From positions 3,275,972 to 3,339,971 of the forward strand of contig CM067077.1 in NCBI GenBank assembly GCA_033980235.1: 64,000 nt of DNA, given 5' to 3'. Source of the stretch: Diadema setosum (taxonomy: Eukaryota > Echinodermata > Echinoidea > Diadematoida > Diadematidae). The position numbers were made by a program, and so were the translations under genes. The notes beneath the pieces are model-generated. The model did no database searches, was not told where the DNA came from, and worked only from the letters and a program-made list of their open reading frames with translations. The first letter of the stretch is position 1. Each line of letters opens with the position of its first letter. Below are positions 34,374 to 46,850 of this stretch, one piece after another.

Positions 34374-35311
34374 CTTTGCAGCAACATAATATAAGGAATA
34401 CATTATTGATATGACCATTAAAATATATGAATATAATAATCTTGCTCATACTTTCTTAAAGATTTGATTTCCTTCTGCTCATCCACTTCAACCCGTTCTC
34501 TCCGTTCTTCCTCCAGACTCCAGTTGTCACGTGGCCCCGCACCTTTACCCTCAGCGGCTACGGCGAAATTGATTTTTTTTCTTTTTATTTTCCCATCTCT
34601 TTGTAAGAAAAAACTCCCTATTCATATTCGTTAGTAAAGTGTTGACCAAGTTCAAATCATTGTTGAAAACTTATCTGTTTATTCAATCCTAATTTTGTTA
34701 TTCTTGTTGTTGCTATTGTTATATCGTATGCACATAATGCTGGTTCTTTATACCTCATTTCTTTCGGGATTAAAGCCCTTATAGAAACGTCAGCATTACG
34801 CGCTATATAAGGAATCAACTTTAGTGTCATTAATAATAAATGCTACATTCATAAAGCGCATAAAAAAACACATGCTTCTTTAATTATGCGCTGTACAATT
34901 CAGATACAAGATACCAACAAACAAATGAATAAAAAGTATAACAATCAATCTAATACATACAATAATTAACAAAAAGGGGTTATGAATATTCATCTTAATG
35001 ATGGAAGACGGAAAAACAGGTTTACTTTCCATCCTGCTATCATTTCATTCGCATTACGTGATCGTGTCCTATATCAACCTGTCATAAATGTAGAAAGGTG
35101 AAAACTACAAGTATAAACATAAAATACTATGCTAAAATTATGCAACATGGAAAGAAACAAACTATTCTTTTTAGTCCAACATGGCGAAAACATCGTTTAG
35201 TATCTCAATCATCTGTTTGTTTGTTTGTTTGTTTTTGTGTTGTTGTTTTTTTTATTGCAGGAAGGTTTACCATGCATTGGAAACAAAATGAAGCAAAGAA
35301 GATACATATAC
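34374..35311 (+). repeat. Array intron with fossil RT tail
   Basis: The tail lies at 34430-34690, then the unit landmarks in standard order. The AAGTATAACAATCAATC block and TTTG tract are intact. Confidence 0.6.
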
Positions 35312-35479
35312 CTTCGCTCCTCCTGCTGATGTACAGAGGGCAAGAAAGAAATCGTCTGCTATCTTGACATTGGAAAGCCCTAACGTCTGAAGGTTTGGCA
35401 TGGTGCAGATACTCTTGGCGTAAGCCTCTGATGCAGCAGGGGAGATGTCATGTCCTCCCCAGGGTTCTATTGTTTGAAG
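35312..35479 (-). CDS. LRR exon 13 (A, intact)
   Basis: 168 nt: LQTIEPWGGHDIS, SEAYAKSICTMPNLQTL, GLSNVKIADDFFLALCTSAGGAK. It has the most divergent first strand (EPWGG) of the in-frame copies. Confidence 0.75.
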
Positions 35480-35526
35480 CTTTGCAGCAATATAATATAA
35501 GGAATACATTATTGATGTGACCATTA

Positions 35527-35572
<46 letters not shown>

Positions 35573-35639
35573 ATCTTGCTCATACTTTCTTAAAGATTTG
35601 ATTTCCTTCTATGGAACGCCATTAAGGAAACAATACAAA

Positions 35640-36110
35640 ATTCATTTCACTCCAGCCAATATTCATTTCACCTTTAACAAATACATTTCACTCACAAACA
35701 TTGATTTTACTTTTTATAAAAATACATTTCACTTTTCAGAATAATACATTTCACTTTTCATAATAATACATTTCACTTTTAAATTCAAATTCATTTCACT
35801 TTTCACAAAAATACATTTCACTTTTAATTAAAGATTCATTTCACTTTTCACAAAAATACATTTCACTTGTACATAAAGATTCATTTCACTTTTCACAAAA
35901 ATACATTTCACTTTTACATAAAGATTCATTTCACTTTTCATAAAAATACTTTTCACTTTTAGATACAAATTCATTTCACTCTTCACAAAAATACATTTCA
36001 CTTGGCGTACCATATCACTCAGACGAAACCATTTCACTGCGCTAAAACCATTTCACTCTGATAAAACCATTTCACTCTGATATAAAACCATTTCACTCTG
36101 ATACAAAAAA
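35640..36110. repeat. Left-arm minisatellite of the foldback element
   Basis: Alternating TACATTTCACTTTT and ATTCATTTCACTTTTCACAAAAA words give a composite unit of about 47 bp, repeated up to 36000. Shorter AAACCATTTCACTCTGAT copies follow to about 36105. The mirror-image array lies at 42000-42480 in the right arm. Confidence 0.85.
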
Positions 36111-36255
36111 ATACGTTCCTCTTTTTTCCCGGCCAAAAGGGGGCGCCAGTCTGAGAGGAGTCACAGTGCCATGGCACTTTGTTAGCACTGAGCTGAGGTG
36201 ACTGTGAGTAGCCGGCCAGCTGGCCGGCTGGCTATGCATGCAGTACCTAGATTTA

Positions 36256-38580
36256 CTGAGTAGCCAGTCAGTCGGCAAGCCCGAAAAAAAAAAAAAAACC
36301 CGTCTAGAATATCCAAGTCCTCGCACGCGAGTTGACCCCGCAAGTCATAGAGAGAGCGATTGGAGAATCGTTTTGAAATGCTCATATCTTAGTCACTGAA
36401 TTACGTTTTCACATGATTTTTCTTTTATTTCATAGGTAAAGGTTAAAACTTGGATGCTATCTTGTTGATTTTTCCAAGAACGACATGAAAGATTATCAAC
36501 TTCGTGGCTAACTGATTGCAGATGTTCCGGAAATAATGGATACAGATATTCTTCTAAAATTCTCCTAAAAGTCTTCTTTTTCATCGTGGTGCACCAACAA
36601 AAGTTATATCATGTAAAAGGAAATTTATTCAGCTTTAAGATGATACCTAAAAGTGTAATGTGATGATTTTTAGATGGGTCAGCAGCCAGCTGATATCATA
36701 GGGATGTCATTCCTTTTTTTCTCGGCACGAAATCGCGAAGTACTGTACTGTCCCACATATAGAAATTGACGTGTGTCCTCGATGCCTTTGTACGTGTGTC
36801 TTACTGTATGAGCGACCCCAGCGTAAATACACGTGGTCAGTTTCGAGCGTCTAGCTGTGATATACTGTACTTGTGTCTGTCATTAGACATTACGTACCAA
36901 TAGTCTACAGCCTCTTGCTGGGCCTCCCTCTCTCTCTCTCTCTCTCCCTCTCTTCTTTTGATTATATGTCTTGTTCTTGTTATTCACAATATAATGTATG
37001 TTTGTTTTGTTTGCTTTTGTCCACCCTTCTGATTTCGTCAACAGGAAGTGTCTGATTCTCAGTTTCATTCTGCCATCAATCATTCACATCACTCTCTCTC
37101 AATTCAAAGCATCCTAAGCATCCACTCAAATACATTATAACCACTACTTATACCGTTCACTCCACTAAAGTGAACACAGTTACATTATATCGAAATTCCG
37201 CTTCCATTATCCACTTTTTTTTTACATGCTTGGTTATAACAACATTTTGATATAACAAAAGAAAGCTGTTGATCCCAAGGACTTCACTACATTACTTCAC
37301 TCTATTACTATAGGCCTACCTAACTAGGCAGAGAAATTTGCATACATTATTGCACGTGCCATTCTCATCAATTAATAAAATACAGTACCTTTTTTTCATT
37401 AATAACAACAGAGAAAGGAGCACAATCCACAATTTTCTTCATAAATGTATATACATTTCCATATATATATTTATTTATTACATGTAAGTGTTGAAAGAAC
37501 TACATTGCAGTTAAGTTTCAAGGTATCCACCAATCTTCATGACAATGTATCACACACATAACAAAAAAAAAAAACCTAAAGTAAGAGCTGCATAAGCAGT
37601 CTACAGTTTTATCTACTTTTTAGCAGTATAGTCAAATGCAGTTTTAGATCATTTTATTTTTTTATTTATAACTCATTTATTTATTCATCCATTTATTAAT
37701 TATTTTTAATTTATTTTTTGGTGGTGGTATTGGACTCAGTCTCCAGCCAAGTGGCATGTAAGAGACCTACGGAAGGTACAACTGTCAGCGGTCTTGTGAG
37801 TACATGTAGGAACGCGAGTAGGATCAGTCTGTCTTGACTACAACAGTGATGTACAGTGAACATTTAAAAAAAAAATTATTCTGGTGAAGCTCAGTAATAA
37901 GACAAGAGCAAATGAATGTACCAGGTAGTTTGAACAATTGCAGAGCTACATTGTATTGAGCAGATCTGTACAAATAATTTGCCGGCAAATTTTGACACTG
38001 GCAATAAACAAACTATACTGATACCGATGTTGCACAAACATGAAACAGTTGTGAACATTGCTTGAATGTTATGTAAGTGAATAAAATCAAGCAAGAATAC
38101 CACAAATGTTTTGAGGCAATACTCTGTAAATTACATGCCATCTACACTTTTGGCAAGGTTTCACTCAAATGATACATGTACAGAGATAACTTCATTAATA
38201 GTTCAAACTGCATGAATGTTTGAGGGTGTACAAATGCCCTTGAGTACTCTGAAGGCAGGTACACATACGTGAATCTTCTATAGTATTCACATCGCCAAGG
38301 TTTCACACACATGAATAGAGGGTGATAGTAAACTGGCAGCTGCAAGAGCAATTTTAAGGTGTACATGTATACATATGAAGTGTACTTACTGGAAACAAAA
38401 TGAAACATGTACAAAATATATAAACTTCATCGACAGTCCAAACAGCAGAGAATGTTTTGAAGGTGTACATATGCCCTTAAATACTTTGAAGGCAAGTACA
38501 ATGTATCTATTGGTCACACTGCCAATGTTTCAAACACATGAACTGGCAGCTGCATCAACAATTCAGAAGTGTACATACTA
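36256..38580. other. Foldback centre, left part; no gene seen
   Basis: A short poly-A (36283-36298), a (TC)n tract at 36926-36955 and AT-rich filler are visible. A 63-codon minus frame at 36393-36584 is not low-complexity but has no recognised domain. A 25-bp word at 36667-36691 recurs at 41508-41532 in the same orientation. Diverged direct repeats (TGAATGTTTGAGGGTGTACAAATGCCCTTGA-like) lie near 38212 and 38449. Confidence 0.4.
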
Positions 38581-38589
38581 CATATGAAG

Positions 38590-38749
38590 CAGGGGCGGAT
38601 CCAGGAATTCCGTAAAGAGGGGACGCGTTTACAAAATTAAAGGGGGACGCATGCACCCCTCCCCCCATTTTTTTCTTTTCATTTCTTTTGTTTAGACAAA
38701 AAATATAGGGGGGCGTGTGCCAGTTGCGGTCCTAACTGGATCCGCCAAT
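38590..38749. mobile_element. hAT-type MITE, 160 bp
   Basis: The ends are CAGGGGCGGATCCAGG and, inverted, CATTGGCGGATCCAG. The flanks ATATGAAG (38582-38589) and GTATGAAG (38750-38757) form an 8-bp duplication with one mismatch. CAGGGGCGGATCCAG ends are common in short hAT MITEs of animals. Confidence 0.75.
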
Positions 38750-40451
38750 GTATGAAGTACACTTACTGGAAACTAAACAGATAAAAAATTTAAAGTAACT
38801 TTAAAACATCAATATTACTGGAAATCGAAGCAGACAGATCAGATTTGGCCTTATAGCATCTTGCAAAACATCTATGTGAAGAAATCTTTCATTCCCAACT
38901 TTAGCATTGACTGTATAGGCCTATAATCTTATCTGAAATGTCAAAAGGCAAACTGATCATCCCAACATCTCTGTCAACTAAATACACATGTATCAGTACA
39001 TGTACACAAGCAGTATCATACACATTTAAAATATCTGTGTGTCACTCTCTTCATGGTTATGACTGAGTGAATGATACAAATGTGTATTCGAACCCCTTAC
39101 CAGTAACAACACTCGACAACCCTGGGGTAGACTACAGGCCAACATGAAACCCCCCAGGTGTTATAAAAATCTGCCCATCTTACCTTTCACCAGGTCCACA
39201 ATTTTTCTTTATAGGTATCTAATAAGAGCATGCCCGTTCATTGCGAACATGTTCAACATTTTGGTTGATTTGGGGGAAGTACTAATGTAATGTATCATCT
39301 ATCTAACTGTTGTGTCAAAATCTTCATCTTCCTTATCCCTTCTTGACCGTTCAATTCCTTTTGGTGACATACCTTGTGTATCTTCCTGATCGAACAGAAT
39401 TCTTACATCTTTGAAACCTCTTCTGAAATGGGTCACAACCAAAATATTAGCAATAAAACATGCATACATGTACTATTAAACTAAACCTCTTATAGTGCTT
39501 CAGTGATGATGTACAAATTAAATTCATACCTTCAGCAACAAGACATGCCCCCTGTCGAGTAATGGCTGTACGTCCAGATACTACTTCATACTGTACAATG
39601 TACTTGCTTCCATAACATTTATCAAGAATATCATGAAGGATAATATTTAGTTTAATCAGAGCTCATAATTCTGCCATCTGTACAAACTCCAAAGTAATTT
39701 AAATGCACATAATTTAACATATACTATCTTGCATAGTTCCACACATTGATGTATCTGTAATGGTCGAACTTCACATTTACTACAACAACCGTGCTTTTCA
39801 AAGAATATACATGTACATCCTCTTTACTAAAAATATTACCGTAAAGATGAATGAAGTTGATATACAGTAACATACTGTAATATGTTACAATTGTATATCA
39901 ACTTCATTCATCCTATTGTATCATATCACATATTTAGCACCTTTCTGAGGTAGGTTATCATGATCACATACTGCTCTAGGTTTTTCAATGAAATGAAAAA
40001 GTTGACAGGTGTACTAATCAGTTGTTTCTATTCTTGTGAAGAAGTCACTCAGCGCTTGCAAAACAGCAGTGCTCTCCTTGATAAAAATCTGTCAGAGATT
40101 GAATGGTATGTGTGCATCCAAGAAAACAAAATACACTATAGAACTGACAGTGTAGATCTTCTCGTTTATGTCATGCAGATTTTCCTGGAGGCCACAGAGA
40201 AGAGAATCACCTTAAATATGCATGTTCCATCGGTGTGATGTCAGGTACTGGGGATACCTACATATACAATGTGACACAAATAGAGAAAGGATTAGAAAAT
40301 GCATAACAACTTTTCCAGATATTACTCCAAATTAATCATGGATGATATTATAAACCATTATTCACAATAACATGTCCAAAAACATTATGTTGGAGTAAAC
40401 CCCAATTCAAGCAGAGAGAAACTACAGACATGCACTGTACTATGGTAAACA
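38750..40451. other. Foldback centre, middle part
   Basis: Contains a hairpin at 39847-39915 with arms around GAATGAAGTTGATATACA. A 92-codon plus frame at 39960-40238 is compositionally gene-like but matches no family I recognise. No other structure is seen. Confidence 0.4.
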
Positions 40452-40702
40452 TGAAGAGTCTGTTCGCAAAAACCGATAAGTCCATTTTTGAAGATTTTCA
40501 AGTACGGTCTCTGTCATAAAGTACAAAATAACACCTTTTAAATGAGATATTGGTCACTACATATAAAAGGGCATTTTTTAAGTTATGGTCAAAAGAAGCA
40601 AAAATTTTCTTAGTATTCTCTTTATTTTTCCTGACCTTTAATCGCAAATATCTCCATTTGGCAAATATGGACTTATCGGTTTTTGCGAACAAACTCTTCA
40701 TA
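40452..40702. mobile_element. MITE, about 250 bp
   Basis: The inverted ends are about 35 bp, containing TTCGCAAAAACCGATAAGTC at the left (40463-40482) and its complement at about 40671-40690. The outer bases GAAGAGT also pair. Target duplication is unclear. Confidence 0.75.
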
Positions 40703-41849
40703 TTATTCTGAGAATAATTGCATTCATTCAGACATCCTCGTAAACTTTATTGTTACAAATTGTAAATGCGGAAGACTAATTTAATACATCTCTATATTTA
40801 CTGACAACTTGTATACCAACTTGAAAAAATCAAATAGCCTGGTACTCTATTAGTGTTAACATTGCAGCCGGGTCAACTCTTAAACATGTCATGAAAATTA
40901 TGTTTACATCAAATACTAGAATCGCTCTTGTGCCTTCTTTCTCCATGCGAAAGAAAAAACTAATAATAATAATATTGAATCTATACTGTTCTTGTTTGTA
41001 TTAAGTGATGAGTAAGTCATATAATAATTAACTACTAAGAGATGAAGACTAAGACCCTGTTTATTATAGACAGCATACACATTGTACACTGTACGATTTT
41101 TGTGAATAAGTTGTAAATTCAAATTTACAAATTGCCATCGCCACATACAATTGTAGGCCTACCGCCACCGGCCTACACTGACTAAGTGACTTACTGTACA
41201 CAACACACGCTATCACGAAGTTCCAATTGAGCGAATGAACAACGCTAATTTCAATATATGGGACTGACCCTGCACCTCCGCAGAGATCGTTAACAACGGT
41301 GCATTTACGGTCCGAAAAAGTCCCCTTCCGCACTAGATGCGATCACGTGACCTTCCGGAGGACTAGAATACATTATTTGGCCTCTAAAAATGCAATCTTC
41401 AGGCCTAATTTTTAACAAGTTATGCTTCTAGGGCACCGTCGATCTTGGTATCTGCGTAAAGCACGAAGTATTGCCGACCTGATGAACAAAAAGTCACATC
41501 AATCCCCTTTTTAGATGGGTCAGCAGCCAGCTATAAACACGGGAATGTTTTGAAAGAGGAAAAATACTATGTCAACTTCGAGATACTATTTAAACGGCAA
41601 AAATATACTCATTTTGAACCGGAAAAAACAGCATGGCGATCACAAGAAGTCAGACATCAAACTTACCAAAAAACATCGCTGTTGAAAAGCGTTGTAAAAC
41701 ACAATTATTCAGCAAGTCAGGCGTAGATTCAATTCTCGATGTAGTACTGGTATGCATGTAACGGCACGAGCGTGCATGTGAGTGAGGCCGAGGCGAGGAC
41801 CGTCGACTGCTAGCTCGCCTCGCGTCGCTTCCGCGCCAGCGTAGCGCGC
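40703..41849. other. Foldback centre, right part; no gene seen
   Basis: AT-rich sequence with a second copy of the 25-bp word at 41508-41532. A more GC-rich stretch (41750-41850) leads into the right arm. No domain-bearing frame is present. Confidence 0.4.
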
Positions 41850-43329
41850 TAAATCTAGGTACTGCATAGCCAGCCGGCCAGCTGGCCGGCCACTCACCTC
41901 AGCTCAGTGCTAAGTGCCATGGCACTGTGACTCCTCTCAGACTGGCGCCACCTTTTGGCCGGGAAAAAAGAGGAACGTATTTTTTTTTGTATCAGAGTGA
42001 AATGGTTTTATATCAGAGTGAAATGGTTTTATCAGAGTGAAATGGTTTTAGCGCAGTGAAATGATTTCGTCGGAGTGATATGGTACGCCAAAGTGAAATG
42101 TATTTTTGTGAAGAGTGAAATGAATTTGTATTTAAAAGTGGAATGTATTTTTGTGAAAAGTGAAATGAATCTTTATGTAAAAGTGAAATGTATTTTTGTG
42201 AAAAGTGAAATGAATCTTTAATTAAAAGTGAAATGTATTTTTGTGAAAAGTGAAATGAATTTTAATTCAAAAGTGAAATGTATTTTTGTGAAAAGTGAGA
42301 TGAAGTTTAATTCAAAAGTGAAATGTATTTTTGTGAAAAGTGAAATGAATTTTAATTTAAAAGTGAAATGTATTATTGTGAAAAGTGAAATGTATTTTTA
42401 TAAAAAGTAAAATCAATGTTTGTGAGTGAAATGTATTTGTTAAAAGTGAAATGAATATTGGCTGGAGTGAAATAAATTTTTTATTGTTTCCTTAATGGCG
42501 TTCCATATCCTTCTGCTCATCCACTTCAACCTGTTCTCTCCGTTCTTCCTTCACTCTCCAGTTATCACGTGATCCCCGCACCTATACCCGCAGCGGCTAC
42601 ATACGGTGATAGGGCTTTTTTTTTTCGGTTACTACAGTATTTCCCCATATCTTTGCAATAAACTCCCTATCTAAATTCGTAATGGAAGTGTTGACCAAGT
42701 TCAAACCATTGTTGAAAACTTGTCTGTTTACTCAATCCTAATTTTGTTATTGTTGTTGTTGTTGTTGTTATGCACATAATGCTGTATCCGTCCTCATTTT
42801 TTTTTCCGGATTAATGCACTTAGAAACATCAGTATTACGCGCTAAGGAATCAACTTTAGTGTCATCAATAATAAATGCTACATTCATAAAGGTAACGCAT
42901 GTTTTATGTGCGCTGTACAATGGAGATACAAAATATAAACAAACAAATGCATAACAAGTATAACAATCAATCTAATACATACAATGACTAACAAAACGGG
43001 TTATGAATATTTATCTTCATGATGGAAAACGGAAAAAACGAGTTTTCTTTCCATCCCTTCATCATCTCATTTGCATTACGTGAGCGTGTCCTATATCAAC
43101 CTGTCAAAAATGTAGAAAGGTAAAAACTATAAACATAAAATACTATGCTAAAAATATGCAACATGGAAAGAAACAAACTATTCTTTTTAGTCCGACACAG
43201 TGAAAACATCGTTTAGTATCTCAATCATCTGTTTGTTTGTTTGTTTGTTTGTTTTTGTGTTGTTGTTTTTTTATTGCAGGAAGGTTACCATGTATTGGAA
43301 ACAAAATGAAGCAAAGAAGAAAGATATAC

Positions 43330-43440
43330 CTTCGATCCTGCTGCCGATGTACAGGTGGCAAGAAAGGAATCGTCTGCTATCTTGTCATCGAAAAGCTTTA
43401 ACCGACGGTTTGGCATGGCGCAGTGTGTTATTGATTGAAG
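43330..43440 (-). CDS. LRR exon 14 (A, in-frame 57-nt deletion)
   Basis: 111 nt, 37 codons. Acceptor and donor (GTATAT) are kept. It reads LQSITHCAMPNRRLKLFDDK and then IADDSFLATCTSAAGSK. Nineteen residues from the loop and helix of the first LRR are lost, so the two strands are fused. The frame is still phase 0-0. It may be tolerated as a shortened module or be decaying. Confidence 0.5.
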
Positions 43441-44322
43441 CTTTGCAGCAAAATAATATAAGGAATAGATTAATGATAACATGACCATTACAAAATGACC
43501 ATTGAAATATATATATATATATAATAACCTTGCTCATATTTTCGTAAAGATTTGATTTCCTTCTCCTCATCCACTTCAACCCGTTCTCTCCGTTCTCCTT
43601 CACTCTCCAGTTATCACGTGATCCCCGCACCTATACCCCATCTCTTTTCAATAAACTCCCTATCTATATTCGTAATGGAAGTGTTGACCAAGTTCAAACC
43701 ATTGTTGAAAACTTATCTGTTTACGCAATCCTATTTTTTTTATTGTTGTTGTAGTTGTTGTTGTTGTTGCTGTTATATCATATGCACATAATGCTGTATC
43801 TGTCCTCATTTTTTTCCGGATTAGTGCACTTAGAAACATCAGTATTACGCGCTAAAGAATCAACTTTAGTGTCATCAATAATAAATGCTACATTCATAAA
43901 GCTTATCATAACGTATGCTTTTATGTGCGCTGTACAATGGAGATACAAAATATAAACAAACAAATAAATAACAAGTATAACAATCAATCTAATACATACA
44001 ATAATTAACAAAAAGGGTTATGAATATTTATCTTCATGATGGAAAACGGAAAAAACGGGTTTTCTTTCCATCCCTTCATCATCTCATTTGCATTACGTGA
44101 TCGTGTCCTATAAACCTGTCATAAATGTAGAAAGGTGAAAACTATAAACATAAGATACTATGCTAAAACTATGTAACATGGAAAGAAACAAACTATTCTT
44201 TTTAGTCCAACATGGCGAAAACATCGTTTAGTATCTGAATCACGTGTTTGTTTGTTTGCTTGTTTTTTTAATTACAGGAAGGTTTCCCATGCATTGGAAA
44301 GTAAATGAGGCAAAGAAGATAC
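43441..44322 (+). repeat. Array intron with shortened RT tail
   Basis: The tail lies at 43515-43735 and lacks the CAGCGGCTACAT to TTTCC part (ACCTATACCC joins CATCTCTTTTC). The remaining landmarks are regular. Confidence 0.6.
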
Positions 44323-44499
44323 CTTCGCTCCTGCTGCCGATGTAACAAGGGCAAAAAAAAAAAAAAAAAAAAAATCTGCTATTTTGACTTTGTATAGGTG
44401 TAACGTCTGAAGGTTTGGAATGGTGCAGATACTCTTGGGGTAGGACTTTGATATAACAGGGGAGATGTCAGGTCCGCAAAGGTGTGTTATTGATTGAAG
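44323..44499 (-). CDS. LRR exon 15 (B, in frame, poly-Phe)
   Basis: 177 nt, 59 codons. It encodes LQSITHLCGPDIS, SKSYPKSICTIPNLQTL, HLYKVKIADFFFFFFFALVTSAAGAK. A run of 21 T on the minus strand gives seven Phe in place of the usual DDFFLAL. The acceptor is TGTAAAG and the donor GTATCT. The frame is open, but a seven-Phe stretch is unlikely to fold as a normal LRR. Confidence 0.55.
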
Positions 44500-45542
44500 C
44501 TTTACAGCAACAAAATATAAGGAATACATTAATGATATGACCCTTACAACAAGATATGACCACATTACTCCATGCAGTTCTCCAACCCCCCATTGGCTTC
44601 CCATACATCAACGTATCAGCTTTAAAGTCCTGCTTATTGTTTACAAGACATGAAATAATCTTGCTCCATTTTTTCTTAAAGATTGATTTCTTTCTCCTCA
44701 TCCACTTCAACCCGTTCTCTCCGTTCTTCCTCCAGTCTCCAGTTATCACGTGGCCCCCCCCCCCCCCCCCCCACTTATACCCTCAGCGGCTACGGCGATA
44801 TGGATTTTTTTTTTTCATTTTATTTGCCCAACTCTTTGGAAGAAATAACTCCCTATTTATATTCGTAATTAAAGTGTTGACCAAGTTCAAATCATTGTTG
44901 AAAACTTATCTGTTTATTCAATCCTAATTTTGTTGTTCTTGTTGTTGCTATTGTTATATCGTATGTACATAATGCTGGTTCTTTATACCTCATTTCCTTC
45001 GGGATTAAAGCCCTTATAGAAACGTCAGTATTACGCGCTATATAAGGAATCAACTTTAGTGTCACCAATAATAAATGCTACATTCATAAGCGCATCAAAA
45101 ACACATGCTTCTTTAATTATGCGCTGTACAATTCATATACAAGATACAAACAAACAAATTAATGAATAACAAGTATAACAACCAATCTAATACATACAAT
45201 AATTAACAAAAAAGGGGTTATGAATAATTATTCATCTTGATGATGGAAGACGGAAAAACAGGCTTTCTTTTCATTCCTTTATCACTTCATTCGCATTACG
45301 TGATCGTGTCCCATATCAATCTGTCATAAACGTATAAAGGTGAAAACTATAAACATGAAATACTTTGCTAACACTATGTAACATGGAAAGAAACAGACTA
45401 TTCTTTTTAGTCCAACACGACAAAAACATCGTCTAGTATCTCAATCATCTGTTTGTTTGTTTGCTTTTGTGTTGTTGTTTTTTTATTGCAGGAAGGTTTA
45501 CCATGAATTGGAAACCAAATGAAGCAAAGAAGATACATATAC
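44500..45542 (+). repeat. Array intron with RT tail and poly-C tract
   Basis: The tail lies at 44570-44935 and is disrupted by a run of about 18 C (44754-44772) after TCACGTGG. The normal landmarks follow. Confidence 0.6.
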
Positions 45543-45710
45543 CTTCGATCGTGCTGCTGATGTACAGAGGGCAAGAAAGAAATCGTCTGCTATCTTGACA
45601 TTCTGAAGCTTTAACGTCTGAAGGTTTGGCATGGTGCAGATACTCTTGGCGTAAGCCTCTGATGCAGCAGGGGAGATGTCAGGTCCTTCCCTGTGTTGTA
45701 TTGATTGAAG
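45543..45710 (-). CDS. LRR exon 16 (A, intact)
   Basis: 168 nt: LQSIQHREGPDIS, SEAYAKSICTMPNLQTL, KLQNVKIADDFFLALCTSAARSK. The first strand QHREGP matches exon 5 while the second strand differs. Confidence 0.75.
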
Positions 45711-46766
45711 CTTTGTAGCAACATAATATAAGGAATACATTATTGATATGACCATTAAAAATATATATATAATAATCTTGCTCATATTTTCTTAAAGATT
45801 TGATTTCCATCCGCTCATCCACTTCAACCCGTTCTCTCCGTTCTTCCTTCACTCTCCAGTTATCACGTGATCCCCGCACCTATACCCGCAGCGGCTACAT
45901 ACAGTAATAGGGCTCTTTCGGTTACTCCAGTATTTCCACATCTCCTTGCAATAAACTCCCTATCTATATTCGTAATGGAAGTGTTGACCAAGTTCATACC
46001 ATTGTTGAAAACTTATCTGTTTACTCAATCCTAATTTTGCTATTGTTGTTGTTGTTGTTGCTGTTATATCATATGCAAATAATGCTGTATCTGTCCTCAT
46101 TCTTTTTTCCGGATTAATGCACTTAGAAACATCAATATTACGCGCTAAGGAATCAACTTTAGTGTCATCAATAATAAATGCTACATTCATATACCGTATG
46201 CTGATACTTTATACCTTATTTCTTTAGGGATTAAAGCCCTTAGAAACGTCAGCATTACGCGCTATATAAGGAATCAACTTTAGTGTCATCAATAATAAAT
46301 GCTACATTCATACGCGCATCAAAAACACATGCTTATTTAATTATGCGATGTACAATTCATATACAAGGTACAAACAAACAAATGAATAACAAGTATAACA
46401 ATTAATCTAATACATACAATTATTAACAAAAAGGGGTTATGAATATTCATCTTGATGATGGAAGACGGAAAAACAGGTTTTCTTTCAATTCCGTTATCAT
46501 TTCATTCGCATCACGTGATCGTGTCCCATATCAATCTGTCATAAACGTATAAAGGTGAAAACTATAAACATGAAATACTTTGCTAACACTAAAATGTAAC
46601 ATGGAAAGAAACAGACTATTCTTTTTAGTCCACCACGGCAAAAACATCGTCTAGTATCTCAATCATATTCTGTTTGTTTGTTTGTTTCTGTGTTGTTGTT
46701 TTTTTCTATTGCAGGAAGGTTTCAACATGCATTGAAAACCAAATGAAGCAAAGAAGATACATATAC
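45711..46766 (+). repeat. Array intron with a joint inside
   Basis: The tail lies at 45765-46035. After ATGCTACATTCATA (46190) the spacer switches to CCGTATGCTGATACTTTATACC and repeats the CTTAGAAACGTCAGCATTACGC block. Two subtypes of this block (ATCAGTATT and GTCAGCATT) therefore follow each other in one spacer, showing recombination between unit types. Confidence 0.65.
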
Positions 46767-46850
46767 CTTCTCTCCTGCTGCTGATGTACAGAGGGCAAGA
46801 AAGAAATCGTCTGCTATCTTGACATCGTCAAGCGTTAACCCCTGAAGGTT
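46767..46850 (-). pseudogene. LRR exon 17 (A), second LRR only
   Basis: 84 nt, exactly 28 codons (NLQGLTLDDVKIADDF, then FLALCTSAAGEK), with a normal donor. The upstream half and the acceptor are replaced by TTTTTTTTCCGGATTAATGC from a later point in the unit, joined at GAAGGTTT. It lacks an acceptor in its normal place. Confidence 0.7.

Larger units (their letters stand above)
35610..42507. mobile_element. 6.9-kb foldback-like element
   Basis: The ends are TATGGAACGCCATTAAGGAA and its inverted copy. The flanks show a 6-7 bp duplication TCCTTC(T) of the array word TTTCCTTCTGCTC. The arms are about 650 bp each (35610-36255 and 41850-42507) and consist mostly of a minisatellite rich in ATTTCACTTTT, followed by a unique segment around GGCCGGCTGGC. 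Long arms made of tandem repeats are typical of Foldback-type DNA elements. The 5.6-kb centre has no recognisable transposase. Confidence 0.75.
35480..43329 (+). repeat. Array intron carrying the foldback element
   Basis: A (TA)n tract lies at 35528-35570. The host tail begins at 35565, is broken at TTTCCTTC by the 6.9-kb element, and resumes as CTTCTGCTCATCCAC at about 42510 up to about 42745. The rest of the unit is regular. Confidence 0.7.

Noticed and set aside
36393..36584. A 63-codon minus frame (LYPLFPEHLQSVSHEVDN) as a gene.
   Set aside because: Short, isolated inside a DNA element, and matches no domain I can name.
39960..40238. A 92-codon plus frame in the foldback centre as a captured gene.
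   Set aside because: No family recognised, no clear splice sites or promoter. Mentioned only as a candidate to search.
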